Positions 1 through 11,261 of a stretch of 29,545 nucleotides of DNA are shown one piece after another. How positions within the stretch are numbered: the stretch's first letter is position 1; every line of letters starts with the position of its first letter. A model generated the notes under the pieces. That model worked only from the letters and a program-made list of their open reading frames with translations, did not search any database and was not told where the DNA came from. A program made the translations under genes and the position numbers. Source of the DNA: Mytilinidion resinicola (Eukaryota; Ascomycota; Dothideomycetes; Mytilinidiales; Mytilinidiaceae). The DNA is taken from NCBI RefSeq assembly GCF_010093595.1, contig NW_022985471.1, positions 78,583 to 108,127 on the forward strand, in the 5' to 3' direction.

Positions 1-1320
1 ACCCCCATCCCCTATCTGTGGCCGAGTGTGGGCATGTGAAGCGGAAAGCAGGAGGCTCACAATGAGGATGATATCACGTAGACAATCTGGAAGAGGAGAG
101 TAGATCAGTTGAATTGAATTGAATTGGATAAGCTATGGACATTGAAACCGCTCTTCCGTCTTTCATTAAGCCGCCTTCGAATGGGAAGAGAGAAGCGCTG
201 GACGAAGAGAAACCGAGTGGTCTAGCAAGGTCATGAGGAGATAGGAGAGAGGCCGGAGTAGGGAGGTCGGGTGAGGTTGTCAGGAGGTCGGTCGGAGGTG
301 GAATTGATAGGAGCTACCCGGGCCGACTCCGCTCGTCGGGATCGCTCGCACGGGATACTCTTGCGTCAGAGCCGGCGCGTTGAAGTCACCCCCTATCTTG
401 GAGGTTCTCTCGTGCCAGCTCATCGCATGCGTGTCCGGCGTCCCGAGTTCCTCAACGCCATCGGCACCCGCCGCAAGGAAGTCGACAATACACCCACCAA
501 CCTAACCTCACCACGCGAAGAGCAGAGAAGGGTAGTAGGAAGGCAAACACATAACATAAAACAACACGCAAGAAAACTAAATCCCCCTTCCCCACCCCAT
601 CCCCTCTCAAGCATCCAAAACAGCCACCAAAATGCGGTAAATCCATCCCACTCCATCGTGTTCCCAAGGTTCGTGACATCTTGCATACCATACCGCCATC
701 CCATCCCGTGCATCCATGACCATAACCCGTCCCTCATGACATCGCAAAAGAAAACCGAAAGTGTGAAGCGCAGAAACCCATCGCGCAGACGCTAACCCAA
801 ACCCCGATCTGACAGTAAAGCAAAAGGACACAGGAAAACCAACACGTAAGACAATGCATGCATAATAAAGAAAGTCTGTAGCCGCTTGTACTCATTCCTC
901 CCAGATAGGATATAAAAAGCAAAAGTCCGTAGTCCCCTTCTCTCATGGGTATCATGTTCGCACCGATGATGTCAGGTAAAAACTGGTAATAGATGGTATG
1001 AATGAGGTCGTGGTCAGAAGCAGATTCGTTTCGTGCTGGTTATAGTTCGTGACGTCGTGCCGTTCGTTTGATGTATGGAGAAGTGGAAGATGTCTTGAGA
1101 GTAGAGAAGATATTGGAAATATGGCAGGTAGATAGTTCGGAGGTGTTTCGGAGGGTTCAAGATATTTCGGGAAGGTAGATCGGTATAGGTGGTGGCTGGT
1201 GAGACTACGACCCTGTAGGGATAACGCCTCGTCAAGAGCGAGCCGCGATTCTTCCGGGCTCAAGGGCCCTTAGGCTTCAGTTTTGAAGCGGGATTGTGAG
1301 GATGCTACCCCGATCTCACC
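1..1320. other. Intergenic region, no supported gene
   Basis: I see no convincing coding region here. Open frames exist on both strands but have low-complexity, shadow-like composition. A five-base TTGAA/TTGAATT repeat lies near 110-126. A pyrimidine-rich leader-like stretch (about 585-631) precedes an ATG at 632 followed directly by a possible GT donor, but no downstream exon could be identified. The right part (about 900-1320) probably holds the 3' untranslated region of the zinc-finger gene, which is read leftward. Confidence 0.5.
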
Positions 1321-3616
1321 TCAAGGTCTCGATGGCACACCCGCTTGCTCCCCCGTCGCAACCGCAACTAGCACATCCAATCTCCTCATATCATTCGCTC
1401 CCGGGTGTGCGTCGTGTGGCCTCTGCCCAAACCCCACTCTATCATGCTCCATGGAGTTAACCTGATACGCCCGCTGTGGCGGTGGTCCTGCAGTCGAATA
1501 CGTCTGCAACGACACCGTGCCTCGATCAACCACAGGCTGTGGTACCGGAGGCTTCTGTTCGTCAACGGGAACGCCAGGCGGATGTGCCTCGATGTAGCCG
1601 TTGCTGTGGACGATGGCGGGATGGTATTCTGCAAGCGAAGAAGTGGATGGGGTAGGAACGCCTTCGCTGCTGCTGGAGTCTTCAGGAGAGGTGCGTTGGA
1701 TGGTGCGGCCGGGCTGAGGTTGGGGAAGTGGGCCGTTGTACCAGCCATGTCGCTTGTTCTTGCGGGGAGTAACCGGCTGTTCTTGAGACAAGCGGTCCGC
1801 CTCGCGCTGTGGGGCTTGAGCTTGTTGAGAAACCGGAGCTGTGGAGGACTGGTAGCTGTAGTAGCCCGTGTGAGGCGCGGTTGTCGGTCGGACTGTTGTA
1901 ACTTGAGATTGTTGTGGACCTTGATAATGAGACCATCCCTGCGTCTCTCTTGGAGGAGTAGGGCTAGTGATGTCAAGTCGATTGAGCCCTTTCTGGAGAG
2001 AGCTGTCCCAGGATATGCTGGTTCGATCACCAGCCCGAGGCGCAACTTGTTCTTGCATTGAAGGGAATGCCGGGGCGCGACTGGGTGCATCTATTTGCAT
2101 CGGACTTGGCTGTCGGCGAGCAAGTGAGAGAGGTGGAGGCGCATGATCAAAGCTCTCGATTCCAGGAAGTCGGGTGGTCTGGCTTGCGGCAGGTTGAGAA
2201 GAGAATGAGGGGTGGGGAGCATCAGGGGTTTGATAGTAACTCAATCCACTTGTCGCGGGACGAGGTCCGAGGCTGGAGTAGGTTCCAGGATGCCACGTTC
2301 TCCTTCTCCAGTCAGACTCGGATGCGTTGGACTCTCGTCTTGATTCAGAGAAGACGGAACTGGTGGGGCTGGCAAAGAGGCTGTTGTTTCCGGAGAACGT
2401 AGACGATGTTGATGATGGCATTGGTGTCAGGTATGGAAGAGGAGCGGGAAGGGACCCCTGAGGTCCTTGAAAGGGGTTTCCTCCCGACGGTACAGACAAC
2501 CGTCGTCCAGGAGTTCTACTTCCCCAAGTTAGAGATCGGGGGACAGTCGAGATTGGTGACTGCAGCCCAGAGGGAAATCTGCTCGGACTACCAGATGCGG
2601 AGAAGGTAGCAGAGGTAGGCGTAGTGACTCCTGGAGACTGATTGCCGTAGTTCGTGTATTGCGGTCCAGGACTGCCCATGAGCGGGGGATTGTAGGTTTC
2701 CAAAGACAGCCTGGCTCTCGCAGCGCCATCATTGGCCATCGCTAGCGGGGGCGGACGCCTTCTTGAATCTTGAGGCGTGCTCACAGTGCTGATGGTCGAC
2801 GTCGTCGACGTTATACTGGAGGAAGAGAGGTTCCGGCTGTGTCCGCGACTATGACCGCCCTGACTACCCAGTGTATTTGCCCTAGATCGACTACCAGGCG
2901 GCCTGACCCTGTCAGTGCGAATCTGCCTCTGGAATCTTGTGCCAGTCGCCGCGAGCGAGTCTCCTGGAATGTCCTCATTCACATGCACAGTCTGCGCATG
3001 CTGACGAAGGTTGTCGAGTCGTGAGAAGCGGCGGGAGCAGTGACACTGAAATGGCCGTTCGCCAGTATGTTTCCTACGATATGTCAGTACGAGGCACAGC
3101 CTAGCGCATACATTGCAATTCCACGCACCGGATATGTCTTGCCAAATGCTCGCTCCTCGTGAAGCTCAGCTGACAAGGCGGAAAGTCAGTACAAAAGAAC
3201 CTCTGGCCCTTCTTCTTCTTCGACGGCCTCGTCGTGTCGCTGTTCACGCTCTCATTGTCCGACCCGTCGTGCCCGTCATCCTCATCCCCCATTTCCACAT
3301 CCTGCGAGTCCACCGAGTGTGTCGAGCGATGCGAGTTCTCCCTGCTCAGTTCCCCGTTCCGACTTGGGGTCTTGGTGATCTCCCGCGACGGCGTGAATGG
3401 GGACGACGGCAAGGGCCGCTGTGCGGCCAAGCCAGCAAAGCTGTTCCGCGTGGGCGTTTTCGCACTCGCCTCGTCCACTCGCGCATCCTCCGCGGGCCGC
3501 TGGTCGACGAAGAACTTGCTCGGTCGCGGGGTGGTGGGCGTGGTCTCCTCGCCCATGCGGGCTGGCGGGTGCTCCGGCACCAAGAGGGTGGTGTTGACGG
3601 CCTGGAATCCAGACAT
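1321..3616 (-). CDS. C2H2 zinc-finger transcription factor (2 exons)
   Basis: Two exons, 3616-3129 and 3073-1321, flank a 55-nt intron (3128-3074, GTGCGT..TAG) that splits an Arg codon between the finger motifs. Joining them gives about 746 residues. The start is the first ATG in the exon-1 frame (MSGFQAVN). A basic patch (SKKKKGQR) precedes two fingers. Finger 1 has C142, C148, H161 and H165. After the linker HTGERPF, finger 2 has C173, C175, H188 and H193, with the short C-x1-C spacing that I associate with this fungal family ([15 protein letters not shown]). The remaining roughly 550 residues are Ser/Pro/Gln-rich and probably disordered, as expected for an activation or interaction region. 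The likely role is sequence-specific DNA binding in the nucleus. The regulon cannot be told from sequence. A long gene-free spacer lies upstream, as is common for regulators. I do not assign a named orthologue. Confidence 0.85.
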
Positions 3617-4310
3617 GGCGACGGTGCCTGGGTCGAAGTCGGCGGGGTGCTGGGTTGTCTTCTCTGGAGAAGTAGCCTGACCTGAAACGCTGGGGGGGAA
3701 GGCTTCACGTCGCAGCAGTCCGCGGCGGCTCTTCCGGGTCAGGGCCAAGCGGCCGGTGTGGTGGGCCGTATCTCGAGTCACCAGCGCTGGGACTCGTCAG
3801 GAACGCAATTCGGACGGTGCTCGCGGGCGAGGGGTGCGCGCAGCGGGCGTGGAAGGCTGTCGGGGTGCAGCTGACGGTCGATAGGGCAACGATGCAACGA
3901 CATCCGACCGATACTACACTGCGCTCTGGGCCACGGTCGCGCACAGGGGAACAACAGCAGCAGAAATGGTGGCCTCGTCAGTCGTCAGGGCGCAGCGGAA
4001 CTGCGGTTCGTGATGGACGAGGGCAGCCGGCTACGCGGAGTTTGTCGTATGGCCAGTGACGCCGCGATAAGGTGGTGGAGGGGCGATCCCCGCCACTGGG
4101 CAGATCGTGAGCGCAGCGTGCAGATGCACAAAGGCACGGGCGTGGTGAGTACGGTGCGGCTCTGTCTTGGGGTTCAGCAGCCCGCTGGGGGTTCGGACGG
4201 CTGCAGGCGGCCAGAAGAGAGGAGTCGTTGGGTGGTGGAGTGGTTTGGGCGTGGAGTCGAGGCCGAATTGCGAGTCGCTGCGCATGCGATGCGAGGGTTG
4301 GCCGACGCAA

Positions 4311-4355
4311 GCACCGTGGCACCGTGGCACCGTGGCACCGTGGCACCGTGGCACC
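4311..4355. repeat. 8-bp tandem repeat (GCACCGTG), five copies plus a partial
   Basis: Five exact 8-bp units start at 4311, 4319, 4327, 4335 and 4343, followed by GCACC. The unit length is not a multiple of three, so any frame through it cycles through all three phases. That fits a non-coding location. Confidence 0.95.
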
Positions 4356-4813
4356 TAGCGGCTTTGTCAAGGCCCTGGGGGCTGGGCGGGCTCAGAACGG
4401 CCGGGGTCGCAGTGCGATCCGCCTTGCGACAGCAGCGCAGCAGCGCAGCAGGCGGCGATCCACCACGCAGCTGTTGGTGGAGACGGGCCGCGCTGCGACT
4501 GGAGCGTTCGCCCTCGCGCCAGGCCGGCCAAGCCTGGCGCTGCTCGAGAGGCGCTGGTGGGATGCGCCCGACGCTGAGGGGCTGGCACAGGCGGCCAACG
4601 ACGACGGCGACGTGACGGCGACGGAGCGTGAGAGGTCGCCGTCGCCCAGGCCCGTCCCAGCCGGCGTCTGCATGCAGGCCCGCGCTGGGAGGGCGCTGCA
4701 AGATGCATCTGCAGCCAGCGCCCTCCAAGACGGACGTGTCTGTTCCGCGACTCCACGCCCAAGGGCCCGTCCGGCGCCGCCATGGCGATGGCGTCCGAGA
4801 AATGCCCCGCCGT

Positions 4814-4849
4814 GCCCGCCAGGCCCGCCAGGCCCGCCAGGCCCGCCAG
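4814..4849. repeat. 9-bp tandem repeat (GCCCGCCAG), four copies
   Basis: Four exact copies of a 9-bp G+C-rich unit are followed by a truncated GCCCC. The array sits in the same G+C-rich spacer as the 8-bp array at 4311-4355. Confidence 0.93.
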
Positions 4850-6297
4850 GCCCCAGATGCCCGTCGAGGCCCTCGCCGCTCGTCTGGCGCTGCGTGCCTG
4901 GCGCCGACGAAAGGCTCTCGTGCCACGCCCCGGTTTCACATGCCGCTCTCCCGACTGCCTCGCAGGCCTCGCGCCGTCTGGCAGTGGTGCTGGCTGCATC
5001 AGCCGTGGCCGAGTCGTCAGCACAGAACGAGGCCGGTGGAGCCCGACCGCCGTGGACACGGCCTCCCGCGTCGCCAATTGGCCGCCAGCCAGGCGTGCCG
5101 CGAACTAGCAACCACAAACGCGGCGGCTGCAAGGGGAGCCAGGGTGCTTGTCTGCGACGTGATCCACATCAAAGGTACCTCTGTACCTTGCCGAAGCGAA
5201 AGGGCTAGGCATCCCGCCCGAGCAGCGCGCGCTCAAGGTCCACGTCCACGCTGCTGGCTGCCGTGCCACGGTCGACTTGCCCTCTGAACCACGCTCCCTG
5301 TGCAAGCGTGGCCTGCTCCTGCTGTACGACGTGGATTGCATGCGAGTATAAAGGCGGTGAGTGTCGTCTCAATGCGCCCTTTCGCCGGGCCCTTTCCAGA
5401 GTTCCTCGTCCGGGTCCTCCTCCGGCGCCGTCCTCCAGCGCACACCTCGACCACCTGAATCAGACCTGGGTCGTTCCCCGGTTTGCTCGAGGACGCCTGC
5501 GCGTCAGAAACAGAGCCACTCGAGCCCCATCGCGTGCCCGAACCTGCCCACAAGGGAGCGGCGTGCCGCTTCTGGAAAATCCGGCCCTGGCAGGATGAGC
5601 GGTGGGGAGGGAGGGGTCTTGTTCTTGGGTTCGTGAACTCTCGCCACACGTTCGTGTTGGATTAGAAATCCCGCTCAGCCAATAAGAGGTTTGTATGCAG
5701 ACAGTCGCTTTGGCAGCGCAAAACACGACGAGTATTGACATAGAGTGAAAGCTAGACATTCTGACGGAAAGGAAATAAAAAGCAAGTACCTGTTCCACTT
5801 CTTCCGATGAACAACTCAACCCTTTTGGTTTTTGGTGGTCTCCGCTATTACGCGGAGAGCCCAAGGGCTTACATGCACCTGCGTTAGTCAGATGCATTCT
5901 GAGTGGTTCGAGCGGATGCCGGCATGGTGTTGAGGTTGTTCCGTGGTTGAGGCTTGCGCAGCTCCTAGATAAATTACATGTGCCAAGCCTCACAAATTAC
6001 GGCGTTATCAAAAGCGAGCCACGATGCGAGGACGCTGATGCATCTAATCTGATATATCAACCGTTTCTATTCATTACGGAGTGCTTCGTGAGACACCCTC
6101 TCTCCGTTCACTTCTGCGATACAAGAAAAACGCTATCCACCAAGCCCGCCACACCACATGGCCCAAAGCCCCGTTCCGACAAACTCTCCGCAACAGCCAT
6201 CGGAGCCACCGATCCGTCAACTCATGGGCAAAGATGCCTTTTCCCTACCATGCCCACCCTTACCTTACGTGGTTGATCGCATCCATAAAAGAGCCAT

Positions 6298-9102
6298 TTA
6301 TTGCACAACCTGCACCACCCAACGTTAGCAACGAGTCCTCAATCCGGCCAACTGCTCAAGATCAAGGGCACCACCCCCTCCGGATTAGAACCACATACCT
6401 TCTCCCGCAGCATCCCCATCCACTGTTGCAAACTAACTCCCTGATCCGCCCGGTCCTCGACCAGCAATGTCTGTGCCCAGAGCTTCAAGCTTGGATCACC
6501 ATCCTCCTTGATGACGTATAGCGTTGGGACGATGATACTTCCAACACCCTTCGCGCGATGGTCCTTACTCTTTTCAACGACAGCCCTCACCCGTTCATTA
6601 AACTCATTGTCTAGCGCTGGCAGTGTGGTCTTTCCCTGCTTAATGGCCGCCCGATCTTCGATGCCGAAGACATCGAGGAGAAGAGCGGGCACCGCGTCTC
6701 GTCCCACCCAGACAAATTGATTTACGCCGTCATCAATGAGGTAGAGGCCGTATGGCACGATGCGCTCGGATGAGAGGTTGCAAGGGGCTGGGAGAAGGAT
6801 TTCGCCAGTCTGCGGATCTGGGACACCGGCTTCGTCGGGCATATCGTGGAGTGAATACAGCTTCGGGTACATGTATTGGATCATCAACGGTAAGGGCAGA
6901 GTTGACAGGAGACACAGAGCCGCAGCGCGGAGATCGGATGGGATTTGTGCTGATTTCCGGAGGCCGACCTTGAATTGTAGGTTAGTATTGAAAGAGGCAA
7001 AGGCTTAGATGATACGTACGTTTTTGATCAAACCTAGGAACAGGACGGGCAACCCTCTTAGGTTATGGGGCAATTGAAGGCCTCCACCTCCCATGTTGCC
7101 ACCTGCTAGCTCCTTCCTGTACGTCTGCAAGATTTCGATGATCTTGGACTGCAGTGCTTCGCGAGCGGCATCGAGTCCGCTTCCCAAAGCTCTCTCCACG
7201 GCTTTGTGGCTGAAGTAGACCGTGATAGCTGCCTGATCCGCCGATGCATAGATGTTCGCCAATGTCTCCGTCGTGGGCAATGCCAATGTCAATACTCTTA
7301 TCCGCCTCTCCCCGTTACAAGTGGTGTGAAGCACCGCCGCTTGCATGCAGACGTACGGTTTCGTGATAGTCTCATCAATTGCAACCTCAACGACGTAGGC
7401 TTGATCACGAGGGAAAGCAGGGAAAGCGCAAAGATCGGAACTCCTGTTGAAGAAGTTGCCGTAAAAGGTGCTCATCCGGAGACCAGTCGTTGCTCGGACA
7501 CGGAGCACTGCTTCTAATCCAATCTCGGCAGATAGGTAATCGCTGAACTCCCTAGCAAACTTGATGGCGTCCTCGCTCCTAGCAGCATTCCAGCCGGGAT
7601 AAAAGTAAGTCTGTCCACCAGTGTATCGTGGCAGATTGCTGAGCGTTGCCACGTCTTGGTACTGAGAAGAGAAGAGGAACATGTCGATTGAAACCTGGTT
7701 CTTTGAGCACTCGACAGCGAAACTCTTGTAAAAGCTGTTGGCGGTTTGTAGAAGACTGCCTTCTTTGCTAGTTCCAAGCATTTTCTTGTCCTCTCGCATC
7801 TCAAGCTTTCCGTAACCAATGTTTGGCAGTGACGCACTGAGGACTGTGATCTTGCCACCCACAGGGGATATGAGCTTATGCCCTGCTCGCAACGCGGAGC
7901 CCATTGCCGATCCTGTGTTTGGCGTATCCTGGAACATCGATTGAAGCTTCTCTAGGAAGGTCTCTACGTTTGCTCGGCATTCCGAAAGATTGACCAGGAG
8001 ATCCTGCGGGGTTGGGAGGAATGGCTCGTCAAGGTCACTGACGACAAGCATACCCGGCTCGTTACTCTCGCTTCCATCTCGGGGAATGGAGAAGTAATGT
8101 AGACTGGAGTCTACTGCCATGAAACCTATCCGTGTTCTTCGGTCCGCGTTTGGTATCCTATCCAGACTCTCCAAGATGCAACGTGCGCTGGTAGCAAGAA
8201 GCCCATTCGTGACCGCAGCGTAGCTAACGTCGAAGAGGAATAAGTAGACCAGGGGTTGCGGTGGTCGCACCATATACTCCTGCGGAGCCACAAATTCGCA
8301 CACAGCGTAGTTGAGCTCCGGTCTCTGCCATCTGTCCACGCTCTTCTGGGCTGCTGAGTCCCAGTCGAAAGCCTGCGGTACATCGTTTGTGAGATTACAC
8401 ATGTTACATCTCCACCTATGTCCATGGTCCAGGAATGTGACGAATGGGTTGATGTATGCTCGGCATCTGCGACATCGCGAGATGACCTGGTCTGGAACAA
8501 CGGGTACAGGATCCTCCGCATCATGCAAAGAGGAATATGGCTGGATTACAAGAGCGAATGGAAGACGAGACTTCTTCAGCAACGAGTGTGTGGTAGGGAC
8601 GCAGTTGAGCGTCGATCGGACGTATTTCGGGGGGCAGTTTGCGTAAGGCGAAGGTGTTGCGCTTGTCTGTATGAATTAGCGAGTGCAAACCGGTGATTGA
8701 TTTGGATACCCATACATTTGGCGGAAGATTGATCTGTGGGGGCGGCAAGTCGAGCTCCAGCACATTGAAAGGCTGGCTAACCAGATCCGTGGGATACAGC
8801 TGGTTTAACTGTTGTGGTGGGGCTTGCATCTGGGGAGCTTGCGGTTGCACACCTGCAGGCTGAGGACCCAAATTCATCTGCCCGAACTGTGGTGCCAACG
8901 GATCTTGGGGCGCCTGAGGGAGTCCAGGCGTAGGCGCTCCCCCAAGAGGAGTCCCTATAGGAGCGCCAATAGGAGAGCCAAAGGGAGCTCCGATGGGTGC
9001 TGGTGCTCCTTCAGCTGGTTGTGCATTTGCGCCAAAATCGTAGGCCTGGGCGGCGTATGCGCGCTTCTTCTTGTGCCCCCCAGGGGCGCCCTCATACTCC
9101 AT
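6298..9102 (-). CDS. sec24: COPII coat cargo-adaptor subunit Sec24 (4 exons)
   Basis: Four exons are 9102-8716, 8666-7020, 6968-6399 and 6309-6298. The introns of 49, 51 and 89 nt all have GT..AG ends, and all junctions are in phase 0, giving about 871 residues, normal for Sec24. The product packages cargo into ER-derived COPII vesicles together with Sec23. Residues 1-110 are Pro/Gly/Gln-rich. The segment [19 protein letters not shown] precedes a Cys4 zinc finger (C194, C197, C216, C219). Then come a trunk domain ([12 protein letters not shown]), a beta-sandwich, a helical part and a C-terminal gelsolin-like domain ([17 protein letters not shown]). The last exon adds only V-V-Q-stop, which restores the family ending LRxKVxQ. 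Without that splice, translation would run on into 17 unrelated residues. The start ATG gives [16 protein letters not shown]. Confidence 0.97.
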
Positions 9103-10024
9103 GTTGCAGGTGGATGCTGTCCCCTAGGTCGTCGAGCCTGCTTTCCGGCAGTACGAGGCGGGATAGCTGCCAGATTCTGTGGCGGTGAAGTGATGTAGTC
9201 AAGGCGGGGAGTGTGCGGAGTAGACGTGGAAGGAGGCGGTCGCGATAGTATTTAAGTAGGCGGGATTTGGGGAAAGAACAGCTGCCTAGTCGAAGCACCA
9301 CCTGTCTAGAAGGCGGCCTGTGGTTTTTACAGGCGATATGGACAGCCGGCAAGGTGGACGGAATTGAGGCCACGGAACAACCTTGGAACGAGCCGTTGAC
9401 ATAGTTCTTGGCGTTGTGCACTGACATCGGGACACGAGCGAAATTCAACCCCACCAAGACAGCATCATCGCCTCTACTCCTATTTTCAAACACCTCGTCA
9501 ATATCCGATCAATCCCAATAATTCCTATGACGGGCAGTTCTAATCAAAGAGTGGCCGCCCAAGGACTACGACGGCGATCTATCCACACCCAATAGCACTA
9601 GGCATAGATCACCACAATACAGTGCCGACTCTTAGAAAAAGGCGAAGATAAAATGTTGAGCCCTGGTATTGCCTATTGGAATAACGTGTGGCTCAGACGA
9701 ATTCCGGTATAGTGATAATGTTCTCACGCAGTTCACTCGCTCTCAGAAACGAGCCCTAGACCACCCATGAAAGTTGAAAGTCATAAAGAATCATCATTAA
9801 GCAGCCAGCGGCATGCATGTCCTTCGATCTAGCAACCCAAACCAAAAAGTACCAGAAGCATTAATCATACAACATGTTGCCGCCCTTTCCATCAATTCAA
9901 GAATGCAAGGCCGCCGTTCGAGGAAGCCATACCGAGCACGCGAGTGGCAACATGAAAGAACAAATGAGCAAGGTATTAACGCATCGTCAAAAGGGTCGTC
10001 AGGAGGCCGCGATCGAAACGCCGC
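9103..10024. other. Intergenic region between sec24 and the eisosome gene
   Basis: This holds the sec24 promoter and leader (right of 9102) and the 3' flank of the eisosome gene. An open frame upstream of the sec24 ATG (9493-9092, minus) has no recognisable similarity and overlaps the sec24 start, so it is treated as leader sequence. No other gene is seen. Confidence 0.6.
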
Positions 10025-11156
10025 TTAGACCTGCGCAGCTTCTCGCCTCTCGACTTCGTTGATGGGGTATGGCGGGCCCGCGTCGGTGCCAACGGTGGAG
10101 TTTACGGAAGTGCCGCTGGTGACTCGTCTTTCGCCGCTGGTGCTTCTGCTGCCGGCGGCCTTCTCTCTGTATGCTGGATGAGTATCTTGTAGGTCTTGCT
10201 CGTAGCCTCCATTACCAGAGGCAACAGAATGACTTCCTGGCATGGCTCCGGCGCCGAGATTGCCAGCAGACGAATGGATAGGCTCCATATTCGGCGTCCA
10301 AGCACGAAGCTCATCTTCGGCGTCGTTGAGAACCTGGCGGGCAACGTCCATGTGTTCGAATGGGTGGTGTACGTCGCCAGGGACGATTGGTGTGTCGTCA
10401 ATCAAGTTCACCAGGCGTCGGGCCTGCTTTGCCAACAGGATTTGCTTCTCGGCGCGTTCAATTGTGGCGGCGAAGTGGAGGTCGTAAGCCTCCTTGAACT
10501 TTTGGCGGGTCTATAGCCGTATTAGCAAGGGCCAACCATGGAAAGAGATGTCGATACGTACAATGTTGGTGAGTTGAGCCTCAGCAACCAGGCTTTGTGC
10601 TTCGGCGCGGACTAATTCCTGCTCCAGTTGCACAATCTTAGTGCTCTGTGGTTCTTTGTACTTGAGTTTCTGGATCTCGTCGGACACCTTTCAATCTGTC
10701 AGTATTGTCACACCACCGAGCATTTTGGAAGCATACCTTCGCTTTGTGGTCCCTGCTCGGCTGCACCGAGCTTTCGGTGTTCCTGATCTGCTTCAAAACA
10801 CCCCTGTAGTCTTCCAGATTCTGCGCGTACAGGTCCTCCTGCTCTGCAATCTCAGCCATCAACACCCCAAGTTTATCTGATATCTCCGACAAGGCGTCGT
10901 CGTTTGTCGCTTCGCCCCACTCGGACAGCTGTGAGGCGATGGCCGCGCGTTCGCGTCCGGCAGTCTCGTGCGCGCCGATGGCATGGTTCTCCGTCTTGAT
11001 CAGCTTGAACAGCTTCTTGGAGAGGTCTGGTTGTTGCATGCCACGGAGCGAGGCCATGGTGAAACGATGTTTTGGCACAGATTTCTCGGAGATGCCAGTG
11101 CCGGACTCCTTCTTGGAGCGGACGGAGAGGGAGCGATTCCTAGTACGCGTAGGCAT
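10025..11156 (-). CDS. Eisosome core BAR-domain protein, Pil1/Lsp1 family (3 exons)
   Basis: Exons are 11156-10737, 10687-10562 and 10510-10025. The introns of 49 and 51 nt have GTATGC..AAG and GTACGT..TAG ends, and all junctions are in phase 0, giving 343 residues. The family forms the curved protein lattice under plasma-membrane furrows (eisosomes). Recognisable blocks are KHRFTMASLRGMQQPDLSKK, then ERAAIASQLSEWGEA, DKLGVLMAEIAEQED, SVQPSRD at the end of exon 1, KYKEPQSTKIVQLEQELVRA in exon 2, and LLAKQARRLVNLIDDTP in exon 3. The helical BAR core spans roughly residues 30-250, and the tail is Ser/Gly-rich. It resembles the PilB-type of filamentous fungi more than canonical Pil1, but that subtype call is from memory. 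An in-frame upstream ATG at 11261 in good context would add 35 residues with a poly-Pro stretch. I chose the downstream ATG because MPTRTRNRSLSVR looks like the conserved N-terminus. Confidence 0.92.
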
Positions 11157-11261
11157 GATGGTAAGCGATCGAGATCGTGAAGGCGTGCGAGACGTCGGGT
11201 AGCCTGAATAAGGCGGAGGAGGCGGAGGAGGGGGGTGCTGGGGATAGGCAAAGATGGCCAT

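Larger units (their letters stand above)
3617..6297. other. Long G+C-rich spacer, no supported gene
   Basis: This is the upstream region of the zinc-finger gene and the downstream region of sec24. From about 3617 to 5640 it is visibly G+C-rich, and long open frames occur on both strands at once, an expected effect of few A/T-rich stops. The peptides are rich in Ala, Arg, Pro and Gly, with no domain that I recognise. It holds two short tandem arrays (4311-4355 and 4814-4849) and a TATAAA at 5347-5352 with no clear gene behind it. Composition changes abruptly near 5640 to a more balanced, A+T-richer stretch. A non-coding RNA or long 5' leader is possible but not shown. Confidence 0.45.

Noticed and set aside
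271..795. Plus-strand open frame of 174 codons
   Set aside because: It has a low-complexity, basic peptide, no family features and pyrimidine-rich leader-like DNA within it.
4174..5208. Several long overlapping open frames on both strands (up to about 326 codons)
   Set aside because: They overlap each other on opposite strands in a G+C-rich block with tandem repeats. The peptides are Ala/Arg/Pro-rich with no domain. Composition alone can explain them.
5905..5916. GGTTCGAG as a tRNA B-box
   Set aside because: The following bases do not match the B-box end, and no acceptor stem or A-box can be paired around it. No tRNA was found elsewhere in the window.
9092..9493. Minus-strand open frame upstream of sec24
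   Set aside because: It overlaps the sec24 start in another frame, has no recognisable motif, and is best explained as leader or promoter sequence.
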